From: Aspergillus flavus
Lineage: Eukaryota > Ascomycota > Eurotiomycetes > Eurotiales > Aspergillaceae
DNA length: 64,000 nucleotides
NCBI RefSeq assembly: GCF_009017415.1
Contig: NC_092406.1
Span: 1,426,001-1,490,000 of the forward strand
Direction of reading: 5' to 3'
The notes beneath the pieces are model-generated. The model was given only the letters and a program-made list of their open reading frames with translations. It ran no database searches and was not told the DNA's origin. The position numbers and the translations under genes were made by a program. Each line of letters begins with the position of its first letter. Position 1 is the stretch's first letter. This document shows positions 1 to 12,530 of this stretch, piece by piece.

Positions 1-1040
1 CATATCCAACCGCATCAATGCCGTTGCCTTCCAGATCGAGGGCGGACCGTGCCTCCTCAATGACCGTGGGCAGATCCTCTAGGACCAACTTACCCGGCGC
101 CTCAGGGAACCGTTGCTTGAACCCGAGCAGGTCATGTCCGCGACCGCCACCGATATCCACTAGAAGGGGTCCATCCGAGCCTTTGTGAGCACTGGCGAGG
201 ATCTGATCGGGGATGGGGAACCAGTCGGCCCAGTGAGGACGATCCGCACGCTGGCCTTCCATGAAGGCATTGAAGCGGGTGAGGGCAGCAGGGTTCTCGC
301 AGAGCCAGGAAAAGCCATCTTGCTTGAAGTTGTGCGCATATTGCAGCGGAGCAAACAAGGGATCCTCGGGACTTTTGTATCCGATGACTTGGAGGTACTC
401 GGGAACTTTCTGGATGCCGGGAAGGAACTCGAGGAAGCTTTTATTGTGTCGATGGTTAGGTCGAAGAAAGACAACAGGGTAGGGATGCATACAGGGACTC
501 AACGACACCGATTGACGTCCGCTGGGTCATTTCCTTGGAGAGGGCCGTAGGGAGGTATTCACATGGTTCTGGCTCCTCAGCGAAACCATGGGCTACGAGG
601 AGACGCATCATACGCTCTATCGAAATAGTCCTTCTGAGTCAACAGATTTGCTGTCTCTATGTGAACCTTGTTGTATACTAACCAACCAATAAAGGATCTG
701 CGGGCTTCAGGACCGCAAGCTCGTTCAACAGCACGGGGGATGTGGCGTTCGCCAAAGTTGGGAACACATTCAAGTCATGAGCCACCTTAACCGCCATGAC
801 CACGGTTGGCTGATCGAAATCACATAGTTAGGCCTACTACCGAACGGTTATAATTGATTAACACAAACTCACAGAGTAGGCAATTTTCAAGATCGCATCG
901 CGAGGCTTTTCTAATGCGCGTGCCAATTTGAGCGCCTTCTCCTGGGCCTCGACCCGAGAAGTATCCGTGGGGTCAGACTGATAAACATCTAGCGATGCTT
1001 GAACCTCTACTAGGAGCTTCTTAATTGTGTTGTGGTCCAT
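1..1040 (-). CDS. O-methyltransferase (SAM-dependent, fungal secondary-metabolite type), C-terminus off the window
   Basis: Class I SAM O-methyltransferase of the plant/fungal COMT-like type, expected to methylate a hydroxyl on a small molecule in the cytosol. Four exons fit: 873-1040, 683-809, 493-616 and 437 to beyond base 1. Introns are 810-872, 617-682 and 438-492, all GT-AG with frame kept. The start is the ATG at 1040; an in-frame ATG at 1094 is a weaker alternative. The N-terminal half is the helical dimerisation region. Exon 4 carries the glycine-rich SAM motif LLVDIGGGRGHDL, followed by a KLVLEDLP segment. The reading frame is open to the window edge, so the catalytic His region cannot be seen. 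Such enzymes commonly sit in secondary-metabolite clusters; the partner genes, if any, would lie to the left. Confidence 0.85.
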
Positions 1041-2971
1041 GATGTTCTCTGTGGTCAATCCTCGAGTTCTCGCAGGGGGAGAATTTGAAGGCAAGACCTC
1101 TATTCATATGATAAACACGCAGTACTCTAACGGCTACTATCCAACCTATTCCTATACTATAGGATACTATATGCACGATGTGTATCCACTTGCCTGTTCG
1201 ACAACCTGACAGTTGATGCTAGACCGTCACTCGCCAATCATCTCATGCGGCGCATGACGAGACGTCGAGTCCCACAGACTTCTGACGTTCGTTGCGTGCA
1301 CCAGCTTGCTCATCAGCCCGTGTCGTAAAGGGTGAACGGTTCACAATGTGACCTGCGCAACAGACTTTTGGGATACTCGATGGTAATGTTTTACCCTATA
1401 CAGTGGTTCTCTTAAGACTCCGCTTTATACTAATATACAATGTCTCTCAAGCTTTGCTGAGTCTCTGCCATGATTGCTTGTCTGTGATTCAAAATGCCGA
1501 AATGTCTGCACAGCATTCAGGGAGATCCCAGAGCCCGAAGGATTTAGAGCCTTGACACATTTGGTAACCCGTTGCCGTGGTTGCTTGGCGCATGGAACCA
1601 AGGAAGCAATATTCCGTAACGGGCCCACCTGGGATCGCCTCTGGGAAGCCGCCGCCGCGTCAACGATGGAACCATCACAGGGTATTAAGGTTCGCAGGCC
1701 AGGGCGGGATCCACCCGCGCATTGCAGATAACGAATGGCCCCAACCGAGGCATATCAACCTTGTCTATAGTTGGAACTGTTAAGCACGACACGACGCCTC
1801 CATCAGATCACACGGTATGCTCATCCCTTGGCCTGGGCCCTTTGGCTGGTTCAGGGAATGCTTGCTGAGGCTATTGATACTATCGATTGTCACTTGCACT
1901 ACCATAATCTACCAAACCCATTGGCCGCTAATTGAACTGGAACACCATGGCCAATGCCCGATATTCACCACTGTAGTAAAGTGGTGGGACCTACTCGTGC
2001 TCCTTCCGACGCCGTGACCTATTCGTCCGTAGTCGCACTATATCAGCCTCAACTAAAGCCCCGGTGAATCGCCGAGGAAAGACAGACCAACTTCCGAGAC
2101 GAAATGGACCCCTATGACGGGCCCCCTTATGCATTAGGTTTTTATTCTACACATAGTGATGTGGGTATAGTGTCTCCACCCAGGCTTTGACCCGAGAATG
2201 GTCTATGGTGGCTCGACGATGAAGCCAACAATACTGTCTGATCATCTCTTCAATTGGTCTCTCGTTGGGGGATGAAGTGGACTGCTATGAGTAATAAGAC
2301 TGTACCTCCCAGTTGTCACGCTAAGTGAAACGGATTATGAGTAGGATACCAACACTTCCAAAATTTCAGGAGTATGGGACGGCAGATGATGAGGAGGATT
2401 TGGATATTTTCGGGTTCCATTGATTCCAAATCGAAGTCCGCCACCCGAAGACGGTCGCTTCAATTACCCTTCGTGTAAAGGAGGGTGGCGCTGCATGATT
2501 GACACGCTTCGGTCGTTGCATATACTCTGGATGAAGTTTCGGCGTAGGGCCAATATGTCGATCGCCCAAAAGTTGGTCTTTTTTGAGTAGCCTAGGGCTT
2601 CGATCTCTTCGGAATATTATTCCTCAATCCCTAATTCTGTACTCCTAACGTATTAACTCCCAACTCATTCGGCACGCTCCAGGTGACTAGACACGGGAAG
2701 TTCGATAGCCTCAGCCACTGCATTGAAGAGGACAAGGGTGTAGGGACTGGTCTGTGATCGCTTCTGCTGGTCTGTCTCTATCGGGGGTTATCCTCTATGG
2801 CTCTATTTACTTTTCTACTTCCGTTCCCATCGATACTGAATGCCAATTTGGTGATGCCGCCCATTTAGACCGACTCTGGGTCCCCCAATTGCCGGTAACC
2901 TACGGAGTGAATCCCACAATCGTATGACTTTCGCGCTCCCTTGTCGTTAACACGAGAGGAAAGACCTGAAT
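1041..2971. other. Non-coding interval, nothing recognised
   Basis: About 1.9 kb between the divergent O-methyltransferase and the first rhodopsin-domain gene. Only short open frames occur, without splice partners, family motifs or a plausible codon pattern. It presumably holds both promoters. Confidence 0.5.
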
Positions 2972-4385
2972 ATGGCCTACAATGTAGCGGCGGAGCTCTT
3001 TGCTGAATGGGCCATTGGCATGGTGGTCATAGCAGTTCGTTTGTATGCACGGTGGTCTATCGGCAAGGCCAGCTTTTACTGGGATGATGGCTGCCTGCTG
3101 CTTGCGATGGTGAGTTGGACTTTTTTAACTCATGTACGGCCGCCGCTAATGATTCATCAGATATGCTGGACTATATTTACCGTGACCTTGTATTACTGTA
3201 TCGGTACGCACCTGACTTCTTATCTTCATCTCGAATGCCTTTTAACTGTGAACCAGATGTGTATGGGTCTAATATCGGCCTGAACGAGAAGACAGCAGAG
3301 TTGATCCCGGACGAGAAGGTGTCGGGAATTAGAAAAGGATCAATATGTGCTTTCATTGCCTGGATTACCTACATCTGCATGGTGTGGGCCTTCAAGGGCG
3401 TGCTCGTCTTTCTCTATAACCGGCTCACGTAAGTTGCACAGCGGAATGTCTTGAAGTAGTGATAATACTCACATCACCAGGATGGGACTCGTGCAACATC
3501 GGTTGACTATGATAGTGGGAGGTGCTACTATCTGCACGTTCCTTATATCAATTTTCTTTCACCTGTTCGACTGCATGCCTATACGTAAGAACTGGCAGGT
3601 TAAACCATATCCTGGTGGTAAGTGTGACCTGCTTATAAGAAACCAACCTTTGTGTCAGGCTAAGGAAAACGTAGACCAATGTACACTACGCCCCTTGAAC
3701 TATATCCTCATCGAGGCTCTAAGCATAGTGTATGTTATCTTTTCTCACTTGATCTTTCTCCTTCCTCGCGAAACAAAGCTCATCAGTCCTTCGTTTTAGG
3801 AATGATTTAGCAATCATGTGTGTCCCGATTCCACTCATTCTGCACGCCAAAATCCCCCTTTCCCAAAAGATTGTTCTCGTCGCCCTATTCTCCTCCGGCA
3901 TCTTCGTCATGATCTGCGCCGTTCTTCGCGCGTATCTTTCCGTCCGAGACATCGATCACCTCCCCACCGCACTCGGCTGGGCTTCGCGCGAAGGATTCGT
4001 ATCGGCATTCATCGTCTGCGCACCGGGAATCAAACCTCTCTTCACCCGAATCGGATGGTTCAAGTCATACGGATCCTCAAATAACTACGCCAACAAGTAT
4101 AGCTCGACCCACAAAACCCGGACGGGGAGATTTACCTCCCGACAAAGCCGGGAGTTCAATACGCTCAATTCTACAAATGAGGTGCATCCGTATGAGATGT
4201 CTAACATGGCGTGGAATGGCGGACGACGGGATTCTTCCGCTGAAAGCCAGCAGCATATCATTGAGGCTACCCCTCAAAAGCGTGGTGATAGCCCTGAACA
4301 TGGAATTGTCGTAACGACGGATGTTACGCTCGCTCATGAGGTCTCACCTACGGAGTTAAAATCGCCGGGGCGGTGTAGAAGCTGA
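2972..4385 (+). CDS. Rhodopsin-domain (SAT4/PTH11-like) seven-TM integral membrane protein
   Basis: Predicted 376-aa protein of the fungal rhodopsin-domain family (SAT4-like, related to PTH11 receptors). Members are polytopic plasma-membrane proteins, mostly uncharacterised, sometimes linked to signalling. Six exons keep frame: 2972-3109, 3161-3203, 3257-3428, 3481-3617, 3675-3729 and 3800-4385. Family landmarks are seen in order: the WDDGC loop after TM1, a hydrophobic TM2-TM4 block, RKNWQVKPYPG before DQCTLRPLNY across intron 4, then CVPIPLIL and a last helix near APGIKPLF. The final ~110 residues are a hydrophilic Ser/Arg/Thr-rich cytoplasmic tail. The start is the only ATG that keeps TM1 complete. 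A second family member lies 1.7 kb downstream on the other strand. The ligand is unknown. Confidence 0.85.
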
Positions 4386-5019
4386 AGGTCTTTGCTTGCT
4401 GGGTGTATATTGCTGGGCATTGAAAACTTTCCATTCATTTATATGTTTTTAAGCTTCGTCGGCCGCTGCCGAATTTATATTAGTATTCTAAGAAAAAGTG
4501 ATAACTAGGAAGGATTCACTCTTAAGTTGCTGTAGCACCTATATGTGATGTGCAAGCTATTGTGCTATCAACCTCACATGAGCCCAATTAATATCAGGAA
4601 GAAAACAAGAAAATGCATCAACGCCTAAAACGAGCTCCTTCCCTCCGCGCAAACTAAAAGTCCATATGCCATATATCGACGCCTGACTCCCAGACGACGT
4701 CCGAGTCCTCGGTGGCATGGCCCTCGATCGGGCTGGGCATCTATGGCACACGCGAAATTCGTCACGAAGCTTAGGCTATAAAATCCAATCATGATTCTCA
4801 CAAACAAAAAGGTGAACACATGCACATGCCCATTTTCAGTCACAGGGTACTTACCAGCATCCCTCGATGAAAGACCGGTCTAGACACCCAGACATTCCTG
4901 AAAGTATTCCGGTTATCAACCTAAAAGATAATAAAGAGTCGAAGGGGGGTAAGGACCACTCACACATACTCCAAGATCATCGTCACCGAAGGTTAAAGAT
5001 CAATCGCCCCAGAGTCCGA

Positions 5020-5530
5020 TCAAGCCCCCATGCATAATCGCCCGCCCACGGGCATTCTCGCCATGGCGAAGGCGTGGATATATCCGCCCCGGTATTCGTC
5101 TTCTGGGGACTGTTCCGGTCCACCATAGCCCAGCAGTTTCGGTGTTCTTGGAGAATATTCCCTTTCGTCCTCCAAGAGACGCTCCAGTGGGGCTTTGGTA
5201 AGGTGTTCACCAGTCATCTTCATGCTTTCTGTGTCCGCGGAGGCGGTTGAACTTATGCGCTTCGAAAGTTTGATCATGGCGCCTACTTTGTCCATGTCTT
5301 TTCGGATGAAGAGAGGAGCTTGTCGCTCTGGAGGTAGTTCTGAGGCGATGTGGTTTGTCAGGAGGTATCGTTTGTTGTTGATTACTGTTGAGGTATTCGC
5401 CGTCTTCTTATGTTGTTTGCGCTATTGAAGAGGTCATGATGCCCACGATGTTGTGAAACTGGAAGCTAAGATTCTAGGTGACTTACTTTGCGTTGAAGCT
5501 AGGCAGAAGCGTGGAAGGTGTCAGTGACAT
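5020..5530 (-). CDS. Doubtful small hypothetical gene
   Basis: A hydrophilic open frame runs on the minus strand from about 5421 to a stop at 5020, with its first ATG at 5295. It extends upstream to a TAG acceptor at 5422-5423. A possible first exon (ATG at 5530, GTAAGT donor at 5486) lies just upstream, but its phase does not match the main frame by one base. So either the exon model is wrong, the gene is broken, or translation starts at 5295. The peptide has many Glu/Arg/Lys residues and a Gly/Pro/Tyr-rich stretch (LLGYGGPEQSPEDEY). I recognise no family and no membrane segment. Confidence 0.3.
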
Positions 5531-6076
5531 AGGGATGAGATATATGAATAAGTATACACGTGAGTGACGGCTTGAGCTGTAGTATGGAAACAGTATATGG
5601 ATTGAGATTCGGTATATCTAGCTATGATCTATCAGGTATGGTATGTAGATGTTGCTTGTTGCTTGGTTATGTTGTTGGATTATTGAAGATAATAGCATTG
5701 GGAACCGTAGGGAAGTATAGCGATGCTAAGCCATGATTATATGAATTTAATATACTGGTTATATATCACCTGTGGTTATAGTATTAGTTGCATTCTACTC
5801 AACCAATAACAAGGTTGGTAGGAAGTATAGTTCTTACCGTTGCCGGGTCAGATCTAGTAGGGTAGTACATCGAGGCCATTAGGTGATACATATGTGCACT
5901 ACTGATTCTATTGTACTACCCAGTGGCTTGACGATTACAGCAATTATAAATATCGTGGAAGGCTATCTTGGTCGACGCCTTGTTAGCGATTCAACTCATT
6001 CGTAAATCCGTTCACATTGGAGACTATTTGTGCGTAACGCCATCAATACAAGGGTTGTGATAGACCAGCCATCAAA
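5531..6076. other. Non-coding interval
   Basis: AT-leaning sequence between the doubtful small gene and the 3' end of the second rhodopsin-domain gene. No coding signal or repeat was seen. Confidence 0.4.
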
Positions 6077-7451
6077 TTACAAACTATCACTTCTCTCGCT
6101 GCGCCGAGCCGCACTGACGTTCCACGTCCGAGTCTCCCGGATCATTCCTGCTTGACTCGACTGACTATCGGCGTCCCAGGCCCGCGACGCTGAGACCGTG
6201 GTCATATTCCCCTGACCGGAGGCGATGGGGATGAGCTCATGACCGTTGTGCAAGTGATTCGGATCCGTGTGCCGCGACTGATCGTCTCGGGTCTCGGACA
6301 GCGGGTTAGACGCTTTGGCGGACGTGTTCTGATACTCCACTCCTTGGATGCGCAGTCCGTTCGACTTGAGTTGATTCAAGAATGGTTTCAGTTGACCCCA
6401 ACAGGCGGTGACTATACTCGCGCATTGGACCGTCTCGACGGCAATGGCCACGCCGTAGTCGTCAAAGCTTCGATCGGGGGAGTTTGCGACATCGTGGATC
6501 AACACAAGTTGGGCAATTGATGGGAGGATGACTCTACAGACAGGCGTATAAGATTAGCAATGGTAAACCCCAGAAAGCATTCGAAAAACGGAGTCGCTCA
6601 CAAAATACGGGACAGGAAGATCGTGGCAAACACCGCCTTTTTTTTGAACGACGCTTGGATGCGACTGATCAGCACCAGCGCCTGGACGATGATAAAGATG
6701 TCGGTCACGATGTTGGAGGCGCAGAAATAGTACTGCCAAGCGTTCTAGCCACCATGATTGGTCCGTCAGCACGTCTCGACTAGTGTATCAAGCCAGGGGA
6801 GGTCTACCAGATCAATGCATGTGCCGCTAGTATCCCAGGGTCGCGAGGCTTGGCACTGGAAGGCACTGCCAATGAGTGCAACAACCGCCCAGATGGTCAA
6901 CAGAATTTGCAGGATGGTCGCATGAAAGTGGTCTCGAGATACAGGCGTCAGGTTGCGGATAAAGACTGACAGCGATAGTTTCGAGAAGTAGAGACTTAAG
7001 GTAAACACCAGGAATCCCGCATACTGTGCCTGTTTTGCGGACGAGATCCCATCAGCCATAGTTCTTCCTTCACCTGCTAGCGCATGCGGCCGATTCCGGT
7101 CTAAAGCACACCTTCTGAATTGCTTCCCAGTGCAAAGCGTCGATAACCCCAACATGATCGCCATAGCCGTTGTGGACGGCGACTGACATACTGACCGATC
7201 CTCCGATGGCGAATAGCTATCCCGGGATGGCAAGAATATATCAGCTCAGTGCCTCGATCTGTCGCCAGCGTGTCCATCAGACGTACCAGGGATACTATAA
7301 TCAAGTAATCATCGCTTGTGAAGCGATGGAACATCCACAGCTTCGTGCCGAGCCTCGTGAGCACGCTGAGGACGGCGACCACGAGGAGGAACCAGTTGAC
7401 TACATTGAGAATGGGAGCTCTGCGATCTTTATCGTGGAGGAAGCGACCCAT
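6077..7451 (-). CDS. Rhodopsin-domain (SAT4/PTH11-like) integral membrane protein, second copy
   Basis: Predicted 361-aa seven-TM protein of the same fungal family as the gene at 2972-4385. Five exons keep frame: 7287-7451, 7112-7216, 6808-7023, 6602-6744 and 6077-6533. Seen in order are TM1 (NVVNWFLLVVAVLSVL), the TSDDYLIIVSL loop/TM2 junction, a GYGDHVG loop, TM4 ending in LSVFIRNLTP, TM5 (LQILLTIWAVVALIGSAFQC), the NAWQYYFCASNIVTDIF segment, and a final helix. After TM7 comes a ~90-residue polar tail. A conserved Cys pair around the third extracellular loop (FQCQ and SGTCID) is present. The two copies are diverged and differ in intron positions, so this is not a fresh duplication. The ligand is unknown. 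Confidence 0.85.
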
Positions 7452-8681
7452 GGATGCGATTCCAGGCGATCAGGAGACCTTGCAAGTGCTGTCAAGGGTG
7501 GTGGATTACATTGACAAGGAGGTGATTATTGTGGGAGAGGGTGAATTGATGAGAACGTCTCTCGATTCTTTGTATAAGTTGGTTTGCGCTTATCCCACAG
7601 TGCGCCTGCACATCATCCTTCACTCCCCGGTCCGCCGAGAAAAAGCATTATGGGTCGGTGAGATTTGGAGGAATGCCATTTGATTGTTAGTCAAAGGTTG
7701 GCAGCAGGGGGGTTTATCTGACGGTGGAAATTAGGTGGTTTTCGAGATTGTCTTCTGCGTAAGAAAAGTGATATAAAGTTTGATGGCCTGTCGCGTGCGT
7801 GACCATTGCCGAGTTTCCTGGACGGATGTCACCCTCAATTAATTTCTAGATAAAGCAAAGACCCACGGCGGGCACTACCGACCGCCTTACCACGGGGCAA
7901 GTCGGAACGTTGGTTCGGTTGGTTACATTTGGCTGCCATGGCCAAGAGGAATGGCGTGTCCATTGGTCACGCTTAACTTAATCTCCGCCCGTGACCCGGA
8001 AGGCTTATTGAGTCTTAATGTTTACACGTTGTTCCTCTGGATATATACCAAGTTGATCGTCTAGAAATGTGCAATACATGAAAAATAGAAAAATACCAAA
8101 GATAGAGGCACGTGAGGAGGAATGTTTGTTTTGTATGGCAAGTTTGATTAAAACAAATGTCTCAACCCCTCGTGGCGTGGACTGGACATGGATTCCTCTC
8201 TAGCGTGACAGGGATTCTGTCCACTCAACTCGGTCTGGCCGTTGGACTTGACCAGGATGATTATCAACTCATTCATTACAATCCTGGCGTGTCAATCAGA
8301 ATTTTTCAGACCGGTGCGCACTAGTGGCCTTCGAGCATAAGGTCCGAGTAACACCTGGGACTTTTTGACATCCCCAAATTAATTTTCCTGACAGTGAATG
8401 TCACCCTGATCGCATTGCGGAGGGGGAAATAAATCATGGCCACAACAACTCTCCCATGAGCAAACCGAACGATCCTCTCCTCCTGTTCGTTCTGTCAACT
8501 GTGGTAAGTGACCTGTCCCAAACACCTCTTTCGTGCCTTAATAGCCATCTGTTATACGTTCGAGGTCTATCAAACAACCCAATTGCCATCACTCATGCAC
8601 GGATCAACTGCTCTATCACATTGACTAACCCGATTGATCGGATCCTCTGGTAGATTACTCTCACGGTGAACTCCAGTCACA
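7452..8681. other. Non-coding interval between divergent promoters
   Basis: About 1.2 kb separating the divergent rhodopsin-domain gene and the permease gene. Short open frames have no family signal. It should contain both promoters; no operator was recognised. Confidence 0.45.
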
Positions 8682-10709
8682 ATGACATCGTATGAATTGA
8701 AAAACCACGTACCCGCCAATAACGAGGTCCGCATCTCGGGTGGTTATTCCACAAAGGATCACGATAATGCTGAGCTCGCGCGCTTGGGAAAGAAACCCGT
8801 TCTGAAGGTCTGTCTCCGATGTGGAAAAAGCAAAGATACCCCCGAAAGTATACTAACGGTCGCTTCCCATTGCTAGCGAACCTTCGGAATCTTGTCGAGT
8901 CTCGGTTTCAGTTGTACCATTCTCGCCACGTGGGAAGGGTTATTTGGGTAAGTCTCGCGCCTTCCAGTCAATAGATAGTGATCGCTAACGTGTGCATTCC
9001 AGTACCTTCCTCATCCCTTTGCAAAAGTTCGTACCTCCATCATCCCCCAATCGTTGACCAATGAACGCGATATACTAAAAGAAACCAGTGGTGGTCCAGC
9101 GGGCGCGGTCTACTCGTTCATCTTCGTCTGGACGGGAACAGCATGCTCCTTCGCGGTGCTTTCGGAGCTGGTCTCCATGTAAGTCAGAATCATTCAAGAT
9201 CAATGGAATTATGAACCAAGACATTGATGGTTTAGTAGGGCACCAACGTCCGGAGGGCAATATCACTGGTGTGCGATGCTTTCCCCGCCGAGGATGATGA
9301 AATGCCTGAGTTACATCACCGGTACGTGTATCTATTTGGTTTTCATCAGAATTAAAAAGGACTGACTGTGATCTTACAAAGGCTGGGTGACAACCATTGG
9401 CTGGATGTCTGCTTTTACCAGTGCCAGCTTCTTGGCGGGGACGGAAATTCAGGGCGTTGTGACCCTCGCGCACGAACATTATGATCCCAAGCCATGGCAA
9501 GGCACCCTGATCATGTGGGCCGCGATATTACTAGCTCTGGGGATCAACATCGTCGGAGGAAAGTTGCTTCCCAGATTCGAGACTCTGGTTCTAGTCGTTC
9601 ATACCCTGGGATATTTCGCGATCCTGATCCCCTTGACGTACATGGCCGACCATAAGTCCAACCAGGAGGTCTTCAAGGAATTTGTGAACAGCGGTGGGTT
9701 CCCGACAGACGGGCTGGCCTTTTTTGTCGGCATGACCGGATGTGTTTTTGCTTTTGCGGGTGGTGATGCGGCGGTGCACGTAAGTGCCTGGGTGCTCTGG
9801 AGATGAAATGCGCAAGACTAACGGTGGCAGATGGCGGAAGAAGTCGCAAATGCCACGGTCGCAATCCCACGCGCGGTTCTTCTGAGTGTTTTAATCAACG
9901 GTACCCTTGGGTTTACTATGTTGATCGCCACCCTTTTCTGCATGGGAGACGTTGACAAGGCCCTCAATACGCCTACCGGGTATCCGTTCATTGAAATCTT
10001 CTACCAGGCCACCGATTCCATTTCGGGGGCGCTGGGAATGAGCTCGGTCCTGCTCATCATCGCCGTTTGTTCAGTCATTGGGATGCTGGCGGCCACCTCG
10101 CGACAGTTTTGGTCGTTCGCCAGAGATCGCGCGGTACCCGGCTGGCGCTTGTGGAGCAAGGTACGTTTGATGCCTAGCAATGAGTCCCTCCAATGATCGA
10201 CCCCAGCTGACCATTGCTCTCAATAGGTTTCCCCGCGAACATGCATTCCGACCTATTCCATCCTTCTCACTATGACCGTCGCAGCTCTGCTGGGACTTGT
10301 TAACATTGGATCCGCTGTGGCTTTGAACGGTATCATCTCCATGGCGGTGTCAGGCATCTATCTTTCTTATCTGATTGTCGCAATCCTACTTCTCTACCGT
10401 CGTTGCACGGGTGAAATCTCTTTGTATAGTGACGGAGAGGACATGCTGGTCAACGTACCTGGTGCCAAGCTGATGTGGGGACCATTTCACATTCGAGGCA
10501 TCTTCGGCACCTTGATCAATGGCTACGCTGTCATCTACATGATCATTGTGGTGTTTTTCAGTTTCTGGCCCAGCCAGATGTCCGTTGACAAAACGACGAT
10601 GAACTTCAGTGTCGTCGGCACGATCGGGACGATTATCCTGGCGCTGATCTACTATGTCTTCCGGGCCCGACATGTGTACACTGGACCGGTCATCGAATTA
10701 CATCGGTAG
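8682..10709 (+). CDS. APC-superfamily amino-acid/choline/GABA-type permease
   Basis: Predicted 534-aa, 12-TM secondary transporter of the amino acid-polyamine-organocation family, resembling fungal choline/GABA permeases. It would import a small cationic or zwitterionic nitrogen compound at the plasma membrane. Eight exons keep frame: 8682-8807, 8877-8947, 9003-9026, 9089-9178, 9239-9321, 9382-9779, 9831-10160 and 10227-10709. Seen are the FGILSSLGFSCTILATWEG start of TM1, NGGPAGAVYSFIF, the SMAPTSGGQYHW loop typical of the family, GCVFAFAGGDAAVHMAEE, and the ATSRQFWSFARDRAVPGW loop. The start is the ATG at 8682, giving a ~45-residue polar N-terminus. A neighbouring partner is not obvious, and the substrate cannot be fixed from sequence. 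Confidence 0.9.
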
Positions 10710-12480
10710 ATAGGCTCTTTTTGGAAGGCCAAATGTACCAAGGTGCCAGGGAAATGTCTTCTTCCTGTCTTTGCTGGGATACTGTGAAAAGTTGATTTTG
10801 AGTCTAACAGTAATGAAGAGTCACTCCTATCATCAGATACGAGGGAAAAATTAATCATATATATTAATTCATAACTATATTCATTTCTCTCCTATACGAT
10901 CGTCTCTCTTTTGCGCTTGTGTGCGTCATCCTACACACTGGCGAGTGCCCTGTAAACCTGGGAGCATAGGTATCGGGTACATATATCCAAATATAGATAC
11001 ACCACACGCACATTTTACCTGCAGAGACGATATCAGAGTCTGGTGATCAAAAGCTCCCCACTTGAAGTCACGCTTCTGGCAACTCACAGAGAACTCACGA
11101 CTTTGCGCATCCTTGCCAGATGGCTTTGTTTCATCACACTAGCTAGTTTCAGGCTGTTGGGAAATATGATGGAAGGATTTCAACACGTAAGAGAACATCT
11201 AGTCCAGATCAAGCAGTACAGAACGAACTGTTTGACCCAGGAGGGTGTGTCTCAGTGCTGAGCAGATGGGCATGTTGGGTCTGTCGCCCCAGATGGGAGA
11301 TAGAATTCCCATACGAAGATTCGCCCCACTTGATGCCAGTGCACTGGGTGGAGATCATGTTCATGTTTATTCAGGTGTGGCGGTGCCAGATGTCGATCTA
11401 CCAACAATAGTATTGTACTATTAATAGGCAGTTATTGTGCTTTTAAGCTTCAGCCTCGTAGTCACTGCCGGATGTTGATGCCTAAGTGCACCCTGCAGGC
11501 TCATATCATGAGTCTTTCCCAATAGTATTTCCTATGGCTATTCTCCTCATCAAAATCAATGAAATCAACACATTTTGGCAATGGGGCTATATTAGTTAGT
11601 AACTATTGTAGAAAAGTAATATACAACAATGTTTATGACTAGAGCCAGTAGGCCGGTATATATATTCCACTTCAGGTAATACTACGTATCGCTGAGGACT
11701 CAGATCTATTTCCGCAGGAGTACTAACTGAACACCGAGGTTCTAACGGCCACTAATGGCTCCTCGCTTGCTCTTGCCACTTCTCAGGCTAGCACGCGTAC
11801 TGGGACTTTTGATGATATTCGGGCTTCCTTGACTCTCGGTCTGGGAGTGGATCCTTGAAGGATTGAGTGAGAGTGAGCTGTCCTGAGCGGTGAGGCAGCG
11901 ATACGGCGCAAACACACCAAACAGCCTCGGCAAATACAGCAAATCAAGCAAACCTCCCGCTGGGTCGCCTCACTTTAATTGAATTGACATTGATTCACTG
12001 GCTCCTCTCCGCCAAACTGAGTGAGAACCTCATTTCCAACAATACTCATGTCGCGTATCCCGCAGGAATCAGGCCCCGATCGGGGCTGAGCGATGCTGGC
12101 CAGCCAGTGAGATTCTCTCTGTGTACGGCCTTGTTTTTGATCCCAAATTCTGCCCGACGATGCAGTGACAACAGTCCAACCGTAGACTTCCGCACTTGGC
12201 CTGAGAAATGACCCTAGCTAGCCCAAGGCACACCCTGCCTTGCGTGCTGTGTCTTGATTTCCATGCTTGATGTGTATATAGTTTGTTGTCTATCTGTTCT
12301 GATGGTCCCCAATTCTCCCTGACGTATCTTTCAATTTCTCACTCTTTGCACTCTTTTCCTGCTTCTGACTTTGTGACTTTATGTTTTGTCGTTCCAAGTA
12401 TTGCATGTACACTTGAACCACCACCTTTTGCAGCGAAACTATATCCCCTCCCAAGGCAAGTCTTTCTTAATCATTGCTTT

Positions 12481-12503
12481 TCTCTCTCTCTCTCTCTCTC
12501 TCT
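12481..12503. repeat. TC dinucleotide microsatellite
   Basis: An uninterrupted TC tract of about 11.5 units, directly before the degenerate tandem array. It probably varies in length between strains. Confidence 0.9.
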
Positions 12504-12530
12504 TTCATGTGCATACTAGCCGGTATGACA

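Noticed and set aside
185..550. 121-codon plus-strand frame at the left edge
   Set aside because: It is antisense to the O-methyltransferase exons, whose SAM motif and splice phases are convincing on the minus strand.
9075..9500. 141-codon minus-strand frame
   Set aside because: Antisense to permease exons 4-6; no family signal of its own.
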